This document shows, piece by piece, positions 7,392 through 15,682 of a DNA stretch of 16,554 nt (positions are counted from its first letter, which is position 1; each line of letters starts with the position of its first letter). A program made the position numbers and the translations under genes. The DNA lies in NCBI GenBank assembly GCA_002937815.1, contig PTKQ01000001.1:1-16554 (forward strand), read 5' to 3'. Below the pieces are notes generated by a model. That model was not told where the DNA came from, did no database searches, and was given only the letters and a program-made list of their open reading frames with translations. The stretch comes from Alphaproteobacteria bacterium MarineAlpha6_Bin2. GTDB lineage: Bacteria; Pseudomonadota; Alphaproteobacteria; GCA-002720895.

Positions 7392-8924
7392 ATGGAAGAT
7401 ATAATCAAAAAATTGGAAGAAAAAAGAAAGAAAGCTCAAGAAGGCGGGGGCAAAGCGCGCATAGAAGCACAACACAAAAAAGGTAAATTAACAGCCAGTG
7501 AAAGAATAGATCTGTTGCTGGATAAAGGGTCATTTGAAGAATGGGATATGTTTGTGGAACATAGATCTTCAGATTTTGGTATGGATAAAAACAAAATACC
7601 TGGCGATGGTGTCATTACCGGACATGGAACTATCAATGGAAGATTGGTTTTTGTTTTCAGTCAGGATTTTACTGTTTTTGGTGGATCCTTATCTGAGGCT
7701 CACGCAGATAAGATTGTCAAAATTATGGATAAAGCACTTAAAGTTGGAGCGCCAGTTATTGGTTTAAATGATTCAGGCGGAGCAAGAATACAAGAAGGCG
7801 TTGATTCATTGGCAGCATATGCAAAAGTTTTTGAGAAAAATGTTTTGGCTTCTGGAGTTATTCCACAGATATCTGTAATTATGGGGCCATGCGCTGGAGG
7901 GGCTGTTTATTCACCGGCTATGACAGATTTTATTTTTATGGTAAACAAAACTTCATATATGTTTGTGACAGGACCAGATGTTGTAAAAACTGTTACACAT
8001 GAGGATGTTACATATGAAGAATTAGGAGGAGCATCAACACATACAACAAAATCGAGTGTTGCTGACGGAGCCTTTAAAAATGATATTATAGCTCTTAAAG
8101 AAATTAGAAGATTATTTGATTTTTTTCCTTTATCATTTAGGGAAAAACCTCCAAAAAAAAAGACCAAAGACAACCCCGATAGAATTGAAAAGTCTCTTAA
8201 TACATTGGTTCCAAAAAATCCTAATAAACCTTATGATATGAAAGAATTAATATACAAAATAATTGATGACGGAGACTTTTTTGAAATCCAAGAAAATTAT
8301 GCAAAAAATATACTTATAGGCTTTGCAAGAATGGATGGATATCCGGTAGGTATAGTTGCTAATCAACCATTAGTTTTAGCAGGATGTTTAGATATTGACT
8401 CTTCTAGAAAAGCTGCAAGGTTTGTAAGATTTTGTGACTGTTTTAATATCCCAATAATTACTTTTGTTGATGTTCCAGGATTTTTACCAGGCACCAAACA
8501 AGAATATGGAGGAATTATTAAGCACGGTTCAAAATTATTGTTTGCATATACAGAAGCAACTGTTCCTAAAATTACAATTATCATACGCAAAGCATATGGA
8601 GGAGCATATGACGTGATGAGTTCAAAACATCTACGAGGTGATGTAAATTATGCTTGGCCAAATGCAGAAATTGCAGTAATGGGTCCCAAGGGAGCTGTTG
8701 AAATAATTTTTCGTGACGATATGAAAGATAAAAAGAAAATTGAAGAAAGAACTGAAGAATATAGAAAAAAGTTTGCAAATCCTTTTATTGCAGCATCCAG
8801 AGGTTTTATCGATGATATAATAAGACCTGCAGGAACAAGACCTAGACTTTGTAAAGCGTTAAAAATGTTAAAAAATAAGTTTTTGAAGAATCCTCCCAAG
8901 AAACACAACAACATTCCTCTTTAA
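7392..8924 (+). CDS. pccB: Acyl-CoA (probably propionyl-CoA) carboxylase beta chain, carboxyltransferase
   Basis: This subunit moves the carboxyl group from carboxybiotin to an acyl-CoA; with propionyl-CoA the product is methylmalonyl-CoA. At 510 residues it is the normal size, and the start ([36 protein letters not shown]) is typical. Both crotonase-like halves carry oxyanion-hole glycines: GGAR at 129-132 and [11 protein letters not shown] in the N-terminal half, GGAY at 403-406 in the C-terminal half. Asp407 directly after GGAY corresponds, as far as I recall, to the residue that favours propionyl-CoA in Streptomyces PccB, which supports a propionyl-CoA rather than acetyl-CoA preference. 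pccA follows 5 nt later. Methylcrotonyl-CoA carboxylase is less likely. Confidence 0.9.
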   Translation: MEDIIKKLEEKRKKAQEGGGKARIEAQHKKGKLTASERIDLLLDKGSFEEWDMFVEHRSSDFGMDKNKIPGDGVITGHGTINGRLVFVFSQDFTVFGGSLSEAHADKIVKIMDKALKVGAPVIGLNDSGGARIQEGVDSLAAYAKVFEKNVLASGVIPQISVIMGPCAGGAVYSPAMTDFIFMVNKTSYMFVTGPDVVKTVTHEDVTYEELGGASTHTTKSSVADGAFKNDIIALKEIRRLFDFFPLSFREKPPKKKTKDNPDRIEKSLNTLVPKNPNKPYDMKELIYKIIDDGDFFEIQENYAKNILIGFARMDGYPVGIVANQPLVLAGCLDIDSSRKAARFVRFCDCFNIPIITFVDVPGFLPGTKQEYGGIIKHGSKLLFAYTEATVPKITIIIRKAYGGAYDVMSSKHLRGDVNYAWPNAEIAVMGPKGAVEIIFRDDMKDKKKIEERTEEYRKKFANPFIAASRGFIDDIIRPAGTRPRLCKALKMLKNKFLKNPPKKHNNIPL

Positions 8925-8929
8925 GAAAA

Positions 8930-10906
8930 ATGTTTAAAAAAATTCTCATTGCAAATAGAGGAGAAATTGCATGCAGAGTAATAAAAACTGCAAAGAAAAT
9001 GGGAATTAAAACTGTAGCAGTTTATTCTGAAGCTGATGAATATTCTAAACATGTTATTGAAGCCGATGAATCTGTTTTTATTGGAAATGCTGTAGCATCA
9101 GAAAGCTATCTCTCAATTGATAAAATAATTAATGCCGCAAAAAAAACCAAAACAGATGCGATTCATCCTGGTTATGGTTTTTTATCTGAAAACTTTAAAT
9201 TTGTAAAAAAGTTAGATAAAACAAAAATAAAATTTATAGGCCCAAATATTAAAGCTATTAAAATAATGGGTGATAAAATTCAATCTAAAAATTTAGCAAG
9301 AAAGGCAAAAGTGAACACTATTCCAGGTTTTAACGATGTTATTAAAAATCATGAATATGCTACTAAGATTTCAAAAGATATAGGTTTTCCCTTAATGATA
9401 AAAGCATCTGCCGGTGGCGGAGGTAAAGGAATGAGGATTGTAAGAAGCGAGAAAGAAATAAAGGATGCATTTCAATTAGCTTCTAGTGAGGCAAAATTAA
9501 GTTTCGGAGATGGCAGAGTGTTTATTGAAAAATATATTGAAAGACCAAGGCATGTAGAAATTCAAATCTTGTCAGATAAATATAAAAATGTAATTCATTT
9601 GGGTGAAAGAGAGTGTTCCATACAAAGAAGACATCAAAAAATAATTGAGGAAGCTCCTAGTCCTGTTATTACAAAAAAATTGAGAAATAAAATGGGCAAT
9701 CAAGCAATAGCATTGGCAAAGGAAGTTGGATATGAATCTGCTGGTACGGTTGAATTTATCGTGGATCAAAGTAATAATTTTTATTTTCTAGAAATGAATA
9801 CACGTTTGCAAGTTGAACATCCTATAACTGAGGAAATTACGGGCATTGATTTAGTTGAACAAATGATAAAAATAGCAGTAGGTCATAAATTAGAGTTTGA
9901 ACAAAAGGATATTAAGATTAAAGGATGGTCGATGGAAGCAAGAATATATTCGGAAGATCCAATAAGAAATTTTTTACCATCAGTTGGTAGGATTAAAAAG
10001 TATATTCCACCACAAACAGATAAAAACTTGCGGCTAGATTCAGGGATTATAGAAGGATCAAATGTGGGAATAAATTATGATCCAATGCTAGCAAAATTAA
10101 TTGTTAAAGGAAAAAATAGAAAAGAGTGTATTAAAAAAATTGTCAAAGCTTTGAATTCTTATTATTTAAGGGGAGTAAATAATAATATCAAATTTTTAAT
10201 TTCCATTTTTAATTCAAAGAATTTCAAAAGAGGCGATATTCATACTGAACTTTTAGATCAAGAATACAAAGATGGTTATAATTATCCGAAAGCAAAAAAA
10301 GAAATAATCAACAATATATTAATTCCAGTTGCATCACATCTTGGCTTTATTCTTTTAAAAAAAGAAAACACTCAAATTATAGAAAGTAAAAAAACACCTA
10401 TTTTTATTCTGAATTTAGATAAAAAAAAATATAAAGTTAAGATAAACCAAAATAAAAACTCAAGTAAAATTAGTTATATGAATAAAAATTATTTTATAAA
10501 AAGTTCATGGAAACCTTTTGATGATTTAATTTACATAAAAATAAATGAAAAAGATTATTTATTACAGTTTGATAAATTAACAGATAATTTTCGCCTTACT
10601 TATTTAGATTATTCCGTGGATTGTAATCTTTTAGATAAATTTACTTCTAAATTTGATAAATATATGCTCGAGGAAGAAGATGTCGACTTATCAAAATATT
10701 TATTAGCTCCAATGCCCGGGATGATCGTTTCTGTAAATGTTAAGGAGGGGCAAAAAATTAAATCTGGTGAAAACATATTAATTTTAGAAGCAATGAAAAT
10801 GGAGAATATGATTATTGCTGACAAAGATAAAAAAATTAAAAAAATTAATGTTAAACCAGGCGATGCTGTCGAAGTGGATCAAAAATTAATCGAATTTGAT
10901 GATTAA
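8930..10906 (+). CDS. pccA: Acyl-CoA (probably propionyl-CoA) carboxylase alpha chain: biotin carboxylase and biotin carrier
   Basis: It carboxylates its own biotin with ATP and bicarbonate and presents it to the beta chain. The biotin carboxylase part (residues 1 to about 450) matches E. coli AccC residue for residue at key sites: Lys116, the glycine loop GGGGKG at 162-167, Glu288, Asn290, Arg292, Gln294, Glu296 and Arg338. Residues about 470-585 are poorly conserved, as expected for the BT domain that docks on the beta subunit. The biotinyl domain ends the protein, with the motif EAMKMEN and biotin attached at Lys623. The length of 658 is normal for PccA. It is tightly packed between pccB and acyP. 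No methylmalonyl-CoA mutase or epimerase gene is in the window. Confidence 0.92.
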   Translation: MFKKILIANRGEIACRVIKTAKKMGIKTVAVYSEADEYSKHVIEADESVFIGNAVASESYLSIDKIINAAKKTKTDAIHPGYGFLSENFKFVKKLDKTKIKFIGPNIKAIKIMGDKIQSKNLARKAKVNTIPGFNDVIKNHEYATKISKDIGFPLMIKASAGGGGKGMRIVRSEKEIKDAFQLASSEAKLSFGDGRVFIEKYIERPRHVEIQILSDKYKNVIHLGERECSIQRRHQKIIEEAPSPVITKKLRNKMGNQAIALAKEVGYESAGTVEFIVDQSNNFYFLEMNTRLQVEHPITEEITGIDLVEQMIKIAVGHKLEFEQKDIKIKGWSMEARIYSEDPIRNFLPSVGRIKKYIPPQTDKNLRLDSGIIEGSNVGINYDPMLAKLIVKGKNRKECIKKIVKALNSYYLRGVNNNIKFLISIFNSKNFKRGDIHTELLDQEYKDGYNYPKAKKEIINNILIPVASHLGFILLKKENTQIIESKKTPIFILNLDKKKYKVKINQNKNSSKISYMNKNYFIKSSWKPFDDLIYIKINEKDYLLQFDKLTDNFRLTYLDYSVDCNLLDKFTSKFDKYMLEEEDVDLSKYLLAPMPGMIVSVNVKEGQKIKSGENILILEAMKMENMIIADKDKKIKKINVKPGDAVEVDQKLIEFDD

Positions 10907-10914
10907 AAAAAAAA

Positions 10915-11211
10915 TTGGCTATTAAAAAAGTTCATATTTTTATTTCAGGTAGAGTTCAAGGGGTTTCTTATCGTTGGTGGTTTCAAATTGAAGCAACTAA
11001 AAAAAAATTAACTGGATGGATTAGAAACAGAACCAGCAACAGAGTTGAGGCTGAAATAATAGGTGAAGAAGCCCAAATTAATGAAATGATTGAGACTTGC
11101 AAAGATGGACCCACGCTAGCAAATGTTGAAGATGTTTTAGTCAAGCCTATTAATAAATTAAGTGAAGTTAATGAAAATATAAAGGGTATCAAAATCCTAG
11201 AAACGATTTAA
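10915..11211 (+). CDS. acyP: Acylphosphatase
   Basis: Acylphosphatases hydrolyse carboxyl-phosphate bonds such as acetyl phosphate or carbamoyl phosphate. The physiological substrate in bacteria is unclear. The 98-residue product shows the phosphate-binding loop GRVQGVSYR at 12-20, with catalytic Arg20, and Asn38 in GWIRN; both essential residues are present. The C-terminal strand (IKGIKILET) is also typical. The start is TTG at 10915, 8 nt after pccA; no ATG is available before the conserved strand. Its place behind pccA suggests co-transcription. A role in clearing carboxyphosphate-like intermediates is only a guess. Confidence 0.93.
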   Translation: MAIKKVHIFISGRVQGVSYRWWFQIEATKKKLTGWIRNRTSNRVEAEIIGEEAQINEMIETCKDGPTLANVEDVLVKPINKLSEVNENIKGIKILETI

Positions 11212-11235
11212 ATATTCAAAACTTGTCAAATTTCG

Positions 11236-11241
11236 TATAAT
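11236..11241 (+). promoter_or_regulatory. -10 box for tRNA-Leu
   Basis: A perfect TATAAT lies 16 nt before the mature tRNA 5' end, predicting a start near 11248 and a leader of about 10 nt. The best -35 is weak (TTCAAA at 11215-11220, 15-nt spacer). TTGTCA at 11223-11228 is too close to pair with this -10. Prediction only. Confidence 0.45.
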
Positions 11242-11257
11242 TTTTTTAATTAATATC

Positions 11258-11344
11258 GCGGTCGTGGCGGAATTGGTAGACGCGCAGCGTTGAGGGCGCT
11301 GTAGGAGTAATCCTGTGGAAGTTCAAGTCTTCTCGACCGCACCA
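11258..11344 (+). tRNA. tRNA-Leu (anticodon GAG)
   Basis: The 87-nt gene folds as a class II tRNA. The acceptor stem is GCGGTCG with CGACCGC (7 bp), followed by discriminator A and an encoded CCA. The D-arm sequence TGGCGGAATTGGTAGACGC is typical for leucine. The anticodon stem CAGCG/CGCTG encloses loop TTGAGGG, with GAG at 11292-11294. A long variable arm follows, and the T stem-loop contains TTCAAGT. It reads CUC and CUU codons. It sits alone between acyP and mgtE. Confidence 0.97.
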
Positions 11345-11407
11345 TTTTTATTTATTGAAATTTCTAGAAATAAAACAATATTTTAGAACAAATTTATATT
11401 AAAAATT

Positions 11408-12817
11408 ATGTTTAATTCTATAAAAAAAATATTTGCTCAAAGAACTGATTATAAGAAATTAAAAAAAGAAATTTCTCCAGTTCCATCTAAATTTATTAAA
11501 GATTTAATTGATTCAATTAATTTAGGATTAATTGATAGAACTGATAGTTTTTTAGCTGATCTTAGTTCAGGTGAAATAGCTAATATTATTGAACAATTAG
11601 ATTCTAGTGATAGAAAAAAATTAATTTTTTTTCTGGGTTCTAAGATTGGTCCTGAAATCATTTTAGAATTAGATAAGGATATAAGAAATGAAATTATTAG
11701 CATTGTTGGGGAACATACTTTTTTAGATATAGTATCAAAATTAAACACTGATGACTTAATTGTTATTTTAGAAGATTTAGATGTAGATAAAAGGGGACAA
11801 TATTTAAAATTATTACCAAAAAAGAGTCAAAGAGAACTAGTTAAGAAAGGTTTAAAGTTTCCTGAAGATACTGCTGGTCGTATAATGGCAACTGACATTG
11901 TTTCTGTCTCTGCTTCTTGGACAATTGGAAAAACACTTAAATACCTAAGACAAAAAAAAGAAATACTACCCGAGAACATTTATGAAGTATACATCTTAGA
12001 TAGCAAAAGAAGGCCAATTGGTACTTTAAATTTAAATACAATTGTTCGTTCAACCAGTGCAACAGTGGTTAAAAATATAATGAACACGCAATTTAAAACA
12101 ATACCTATAGATACAGACCAAGAAGAAATAGCATTAGGTTTTAAACAAAGCAATCTTATAGCTGCACCTGTTGTAGACAAATTTGGAAAAATTGTTGGGC
12201 AGATTACATCTGAGGATGTTATTGATATTATTGAGGAAGAAACTGAAGAAGATTTATTACGTTTAAGCGGAGTTCAAAGTGATGATACGTATAGCGCGGT
12301 TTTAAAAACAATACAATCTCGATTTGGTTGGTTGTTAATCAATTTATTTACCGCTATAGCTGCTTCGTTTGTTATTGGAATTTTTGAATCATCATTAAGA
12401 CAACTTGTTGCACTTGCAATTCTAATGCCTATTGTTGCATCAATGGGAGGAAATGCTGGTACTCAAACATTAACTGTAGCTGTACGAGCACTGGCATTGC
12501 GTGAAGTAACAAGAGCTAACGCGTTAAGAGTTATTGGAAAAGAATTTGCAGTTGGTACAATTAACGGCATTATTTTTGCAGTAATTATCGGTTCCGTAGC
12601 AGCATATTGGTTTCAAATGCCTTTACTCGGAATTATTATAGGTGCTGCAATGATAATAAATTTAATGGTTGCATGTTTGTCAGGTATTTTGATACCGCTT
12701 ATTCTTGATAAAACAGGAATTGATCCTGCCATAGCTTCAACAGTTGTATTAACAACAATTACGGATATCTTTGGTTTTTTTGTTTTTTTAGGGTTAGGTT
12801 CAATTTATTTACTATAA
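11408..12817 (+). CDS. mgtE: Magnesium transporter/channel MgtE
   Basis: MgtE is a dimeric Mg2+-selective channel of the inner membrane, gated by cytosolic Mg2+. The 469 residues have the full architecture: an N-domain of about 30-150 (repeated LDKDIRNEII and LNTDDLIVILEDLD-like elements), two CBS domains at about 157-215 and 219-275, a connecting acidic helix (DIIEEETEEDLLRL), and five membrane helices from about 305. The channel signature MPIVASMGGNAGTQTLTVAVR and the ion-site Asp in TTITDIFGFF (Asp453) are present. It stands alone, 63 nt behind the tRNA gene, without a recognisable M-box-like leader. It may be transcribed with the tRNA. Confidence 0.95.
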   Translation: MFNSIKKIFAQRTDYKKLKKEISPVPSKFIKDLIDSINLGLIDRTDSFLADLSSGEIANIIEQLDSSDRKKLIFFLGSKIGPEIILELDKDIRNEIISIVGEHTFLDIVSKLNTDDLIVILEDLDVDKRGQYLKLLPKKSQRELVKKGLKFPEDTAGRIMATDIVSVSASWTIGKTLKYLRQKKEILPENIYEVYILDSKRRPIGTLNLNTIVRSTSATVVKNIMNTQFKTIPIDTDQEEIALGFKQSNLIAAPVVDKFGKIVGQITSEDVIDIIEEETEEDLLRLSGVQSDDTYSAVLKTIQSRFGWLLINLFTAIAASFVIGIFESSLRQLVALAILMPIVASMGGNAGTQTLTVAVRALALREVTRANALRVIGKEFAVGTINGIIFAVIIGSVAAYWFQMPLLGIIIGAAMIINLMVACLSGILIPLILDKTGIDPAIASTVVLTTITDIFGFFVFLGLGSIYLL

Positions 12818-12950
12818 ATAAAATTCTTGCAAATCAAAAAATTAAATATTACCTTATTACCGATTTGATGCAGCTTATGAGTTTTCCAGCTAAAGCACTA
12901 AGACCACCTGCATTGTACGGTGGTTTTTTTATATATGAAATAATGTATTT
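12818..12950 (+). promoter_or_regulatory. metE leader region with candidate attenuator
   Basis: These 133 nt separate mgtE from metE. Besides the terminator listed separately, I see a possible stem: TGCAAATC at 12828-12835 with GATTTG at 12862-12867 and CA at 12871-12872 (3-nt bulge). Short GCTT/AAGC and AGCT/AGCT pairings lie at 12872-12896. TTGCAA at 12827-12832 could be a -35. I tried to fit known SAM-II, SAM-V, SAH and cobalamin riboswitch cores and none matched convincingly. If a metE promoter is in this region, the terminator 20 nt before the start codon would sit in the leader and control read-through. Confidence 0.4.
12903..12930 (+). terminator. Intrinsic terminator between mgtE and metE
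   Basis: The stem ACCACC (12903-12908) pairs with GGTGGT (12919-12924) around a 10-nt loop and leads into a run of seven Ts (12924-12930). It is GC-rich for this genome. It either ends the mgtE transcript, 86 nt past its stop, or acts as an attenuator for metE, whose ATG lies only 20 nt further on. Confidence 0.8.
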
Positions 12951-15227
12951 ATGGTAATTAGTAGTAATTTAGGTTATCCAAGAATAGGTCCGAATAGAGA
13001 ATTAAAATGGTCACTTGAATCTTTTTGGAAAAAAGAAATTAACGAAACAAAGTTATTAGAAGATATATCAAGAATAAAAAAAGATAATTGGATCATACAA
13101 AAAAAATCCGGTATTCAACATGTTCCCTCTAATGATTTTTCTTTATATGATCACGTTCTTGATACCTGCTTAGTGGTTAATGCAATACCAGATAGATATA
13201 AAAGATTAAAAAACAAAAAAAATTTTTTGAATCTTTATTTTGCAATGGCAAGAGGTTTTCAAAGCGGAAGCATTGATATTAAAGCAATGGAAATGACTAA
13301 ATGGTTTGACACTAACTATCATTATATTGTTCCGGAGTTTAAAAATAATCAAAAATTTAAACTGGCTTCAACAAAAATCATTGATGAATTTTTAGAAGCA
13401 AAAAGTTTTGGTATTTTAACAAGACCAGTTATTCTTGGCCCTTTATCCTTTTTATATTTAGGCAAGTCTATATCCAATAAATTTAATAAATTTAATTTAC
13501 TTAGTAAAATTATTCCAATTTATAAAGAAATTTTTACGAAATTAAAGAAATATGGAGCTGAATGGATACAAGTTGATGAACCTATTTTGTCTTTAGATTT
13601 AGATAAAAGTTTCAAGAATAAGTTTATTAGTACATATGACAAACTTGTTAAACAGTCGCCTAAAATTCTTTTAACTTCTTATTTTGCAAATGTTTATCCA
13701 AATTATGATGTATTACGAAAAGTAAACGTTTCTGGTATACACTTTGATTTAATTAATTTGGAAACAAAATATTTGACTAAAATTTTAGCAAATTTTCCAA
13801 AAAATAAATTTTTTTCAGCTGGCATAATTAATGGTAGAAATATTTGGAAAAATAATTTATCCAAATCAATTGAAATAATAAAACAAATAAGAAGAAAAAT
13901 TAATTTCGAAAGAATAATGATTGCTCCTTCATGTTCACTTTTACATAGCCCTATTGACTTAAATAAAGAAGATAAAATTGATTTAAATATTAAAAGTTGG
14001 TTATCTTTTGCAAATCAAAAATTAGATGAAATAGCGTTTTTAAAAAAATATTTTAATTCAAATTTATTACAAAATAGTAAATTTCTTTCACAGAATGTAA
14101 AAGCCAATAAACAAAGAAGGAATTCTAAACTTATACATAATCAGAAAGTTAAAAATAAAATTAAATCAATCTCATCTCGTCTTTTAAATAGAAAAAATAA
14201 ATATGCAAATAGGCAAGAAATACAAAGTAAACTTAATTTACCTTTATTTCCCACAACAACAATTGGCTCATTTCCACAAACAAAAAGTGTAAGAAAAGCT
14301 AGATTAAAATTTAAAAGAAAAGAAATTAGTAAAAATACTTACGAAAAATTTCTTAAAAGTGAAACCAAAAAAGCTATTAAATTCCAAGAAAAAATTGGAA
14401 TGGATGTTTTAGTTCATGGAGAATTTGAAAGAAACGATATGGTTGAGTATTTTGGCGAACAATTACATGGATTTATTTTTACAAAATTTGGTTGGGTACA
14501 AAGTTATGGTTCAAGATGCGTAAAACCTCCAATTATTTACGGAGATATAAATAGAAATACACCGATGACAATTAAATGGTCAAAATATGCCCAATCTTTA
14601 ACAAAAAAAATAGTAAAAGGCATGTTAACTGGTCCTGTTACTATTTTACAATGGTCTTTTGTTAGAGATGACCAATCTAGAGAATTAACTTGTAAACAAA
14701 TAGCCCTAGCACTCCGCGAAGAAGTTTTAGATTTAGAGAAGATGGGTTTGAAAATTATACAAATTGATGAACCCGCATTGAGAGAAGGACTGCCGTTGAG
14801 AAAATCTGATTGGAATTCTTATTTAAATTGGGCAATCGATTCATTTAAAATTGCCTCATCTTCTGTTAAAGATGAAACTCAAATCCATACTCATATGTGT
14901 TATGGTGAGTTTGATGATATTCTAGATTCAATAGAAAAATTAGATGCAGATGTTATTTCTATAGAAACTTCGAGATCTAATATGGAGTTATTGGATTCAT
15001 TCAAAATCTACAAATATCCTAATTCAATTGGACCTGGAGTATATGACATTCACTCACCAAGAGTCCCAACAATCAATGAAATGAAAGATTTATTAAATAA
15101 AGCACAAAAATATATAGATAAGGAAAAACTATGGGTAAATCCTGATTGTGGTTTAAAAACAAGAGGGTGGCCAGAAGTTAAACAATCATTAAAGTCGATG
15201 GTCTTAGTTGCAAAGTCTTTACGTTAA
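12951..15227 (+). CDS. metE: Cobalamin-independent methionine synthase
   Basis: It transfers the methyl group from 5-methyltetrahydropteroyl-triglutamate to homocysteine without B12, the last step of methionine synthesis. The 758-residue protein has both barrel halves: an N-terminal part opening GYPRIGPNRELKW with the YDHVLDT motif, a lysine-rich linker near 380-425, and a catalytic half starting PTTTIGSFPQT. The zinc ligands His648, Cys650, Glu672 and Cys733 are all present, at a constant +7 offset from E. coli His641, Cys643, Glu665 and Cys726. The ATG at 12951 lacks a Shine-Dalgarno sequence. Its presence implies methionine can be made without cobalamin. metF and other met genes are not adjacent. 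Confidence 0.97.
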   Translation: MVISSNLGYPRIGPNRELKWSLESFWKKEINETKLLEDISRIKKDNWIIQKKSGIQHVPSNDFSLYDHVLDTCLVVNAIPDRYKRLKNKKNFLNLYFAMARGFQSGSIDIKAMEMTKWFDTNYHYIVPEFKNNQKFKLASTKIIDEFLEAKSFGILTRPVILGPLSFLYLGKSISNKFNKFNLLSKIIPIYKEIFTKLKKYGAEWIQVDEPILSLDLDKSFKNKFISTYDKLVKQSPKILLTSYFANVYPNYDVLRKVNVSGIHFDLINLETKYLTKILANFPKNKFFSAGIINGRNIWKNNLSKSIEIIKQIRRKINFERIMIAPSCSLLHSPIDLNKEDKIDLNIKSWLSFANQKLDEIAFLKKYFNSNLLQNSKFLSQNVKANKQRRNSKLIHNQKVKNKIKSISSRLLNRKNKYANRQEIQSKLNLPLFPTTTIGSFPQTKSVRKARLKFKRKEISKNTYEKFLKSETKKAIKFQEKIGMDVLVHGEFERNDMVEYFGEQLHGFIFTKFGWVQSYGSRCVKPPIIYGDINRNTPMTIKWSKYAQSLTKKIVKGMLTGPVTILQWSFVRDDQSRELTCKQIALALREEVLDLEKMGLKIIQIDEPALREGLPLRKSDWNSYLNWAIDSFKIASSSVKDETQIHTHMCYGEFDDILDSIEKLDADVISIETSRSNMELLDSFKIYKYPNSIGPGVYDIHSPRVPTINEMKDLLNKAQKYIDKEKLWVNPDCGLKTRGWPEVKQSLKSMVLVAKSLR

Positions 15228-15228
15228 C

Positions 15229-15307
15229 TACTATATATAGTACATTATTTTTACTTGCTTAATCTATATAGTATGATATAGTATTGCATAATCTATATCT
15301 AGTAGAT
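15229..15307 (+). promoter_or_regulatory. Palindrome and repeat cluster before gcrA
   Basis: The 82-nt gap between metE and gcrA contains several elements. There is a perfect 14-base palindrome TACTATATATAGTA (15229-15242). A 15-base direct repeat TTGC(T/A)TAATCTATAT occurs at 15255-15269 and 15284-15298, 29 bp apart. The 9-mer ATATAGTAT occurs at 15266-15274 and 15276-15284, one helical turn apart. An inverted repeat ATCTA-G-TAGAT (15297-15307) ends 2 nt before the start codon. TTGCTT (15255-15260) and TATAGT (15277-15282), 16 nt apart, form a plausible promoter inside this cluster. The arrangement suggests regulator binding; which regulator is unknown. Confidence 0.5.
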
Positions 15308-15309
15308 TT

Positions 15310-15630
15310 ATGTGGACAGAACAGCAAATAGATGTATTAAAAAAAATGTGGACAAGAGGTGACTCTGCAAGACTCATTTCCTTACAATTGGGTACTACCA
15401 GAAATGCTGTCATTGGTAAAGCAAATCGCTTAAGATTACCTTTGCATCCCAGTAGGTCAGATGATGTAAACTATTTAGAAAATAATGATTTTAAGACGGA
15501 TATTACCTATGAACCAAAGTTATGTTCTGAAGATAATTGCAAAATGACGGCTCAGCCAGGTAGAGACTATTGTGCGTACCATTGTAGGCAAATTATTGAA
15601 GAACAAAAAAAGATTAAAGAAGCCAGTTAA
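15310..15630 (+). CDS. gcrA: GcrA-family cell-cycle regulator, short form
   Basis: In Caulobacter, GcrA binds sigma70-RNA polymerase and stimulates promoters carrying CcrM-methylated GANTC sites, driving cell-cycle genes. The N-terminal helix-turn-helix is clear: MWTEQQIDVLKKMW, GDSARLISLQLG, TRNAVIGKANRLRLP (residues 1-44). The C-terminal sigma-interacting part is reduced to a compact Cys/His cluster: Cys72, Cys77, Cys88, His91 and Cys92 in LCSEDNC and RDYCAYHC. The usual GDP-x-x-x-FxFCG stretch is absent. At 106 residues it is much shorter than the about 170 of Caulobacter. It is a single-gene unit preceded by a repeat-rich control region. Family assignment is firm; conserved function is inferred. 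Confidence 0.88.
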   Translation: MWTEQQIDVLKKMWTRGDSARLISLQLGTTRNAVIGKANRLRLPLHPSRSDDVNYLENNDFKTDITYEPKLCSEDNCKMTAQPGRDYCAYHCRQIIEEQKKIKEAS

Positions 15631-15645
15631 ATTTAATCACCCTAT

Positions 15646-15676
15646 CTTGAAATTAAGTTTTTATTTTCTTACATAT
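15646..15676 (+). promoter_or_regulatory. Heat-shock (RpoH-like) promoter for hsp20
   Basis: CTTGAAA at 15646-15652 is identical to the sigma32 -35 core. After 16 nt, TTACATAT (15669-15676) keeps the CAT-x-T part of the CCCCATxT -10 element. Transcription would start near 15683, exactly where the two leader hairpins begin. The -10 match is only partial. Confidence 0.5.
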
Positions 15677-15682
15677 TCCATT

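Noticed and set aside
11360..11371. A 12-base palindrome ATTTCTAGAAAT between the tRNA gene and mgtE.
   Set aside because: It is short, almost all A/T, and has no T-run or promoter context; it cannot be called a terminator or operator.
12868..12957. A 29-codon open frame in the metE leader (starting MQLMSFPAK) that runs through the terminator and overlaps the metE start.
   Set aside because: It has no ribosome binding site and no run of methionine codons near the terminator, and an open frame of this size is not rare by chance. A leader peptide is not supported.
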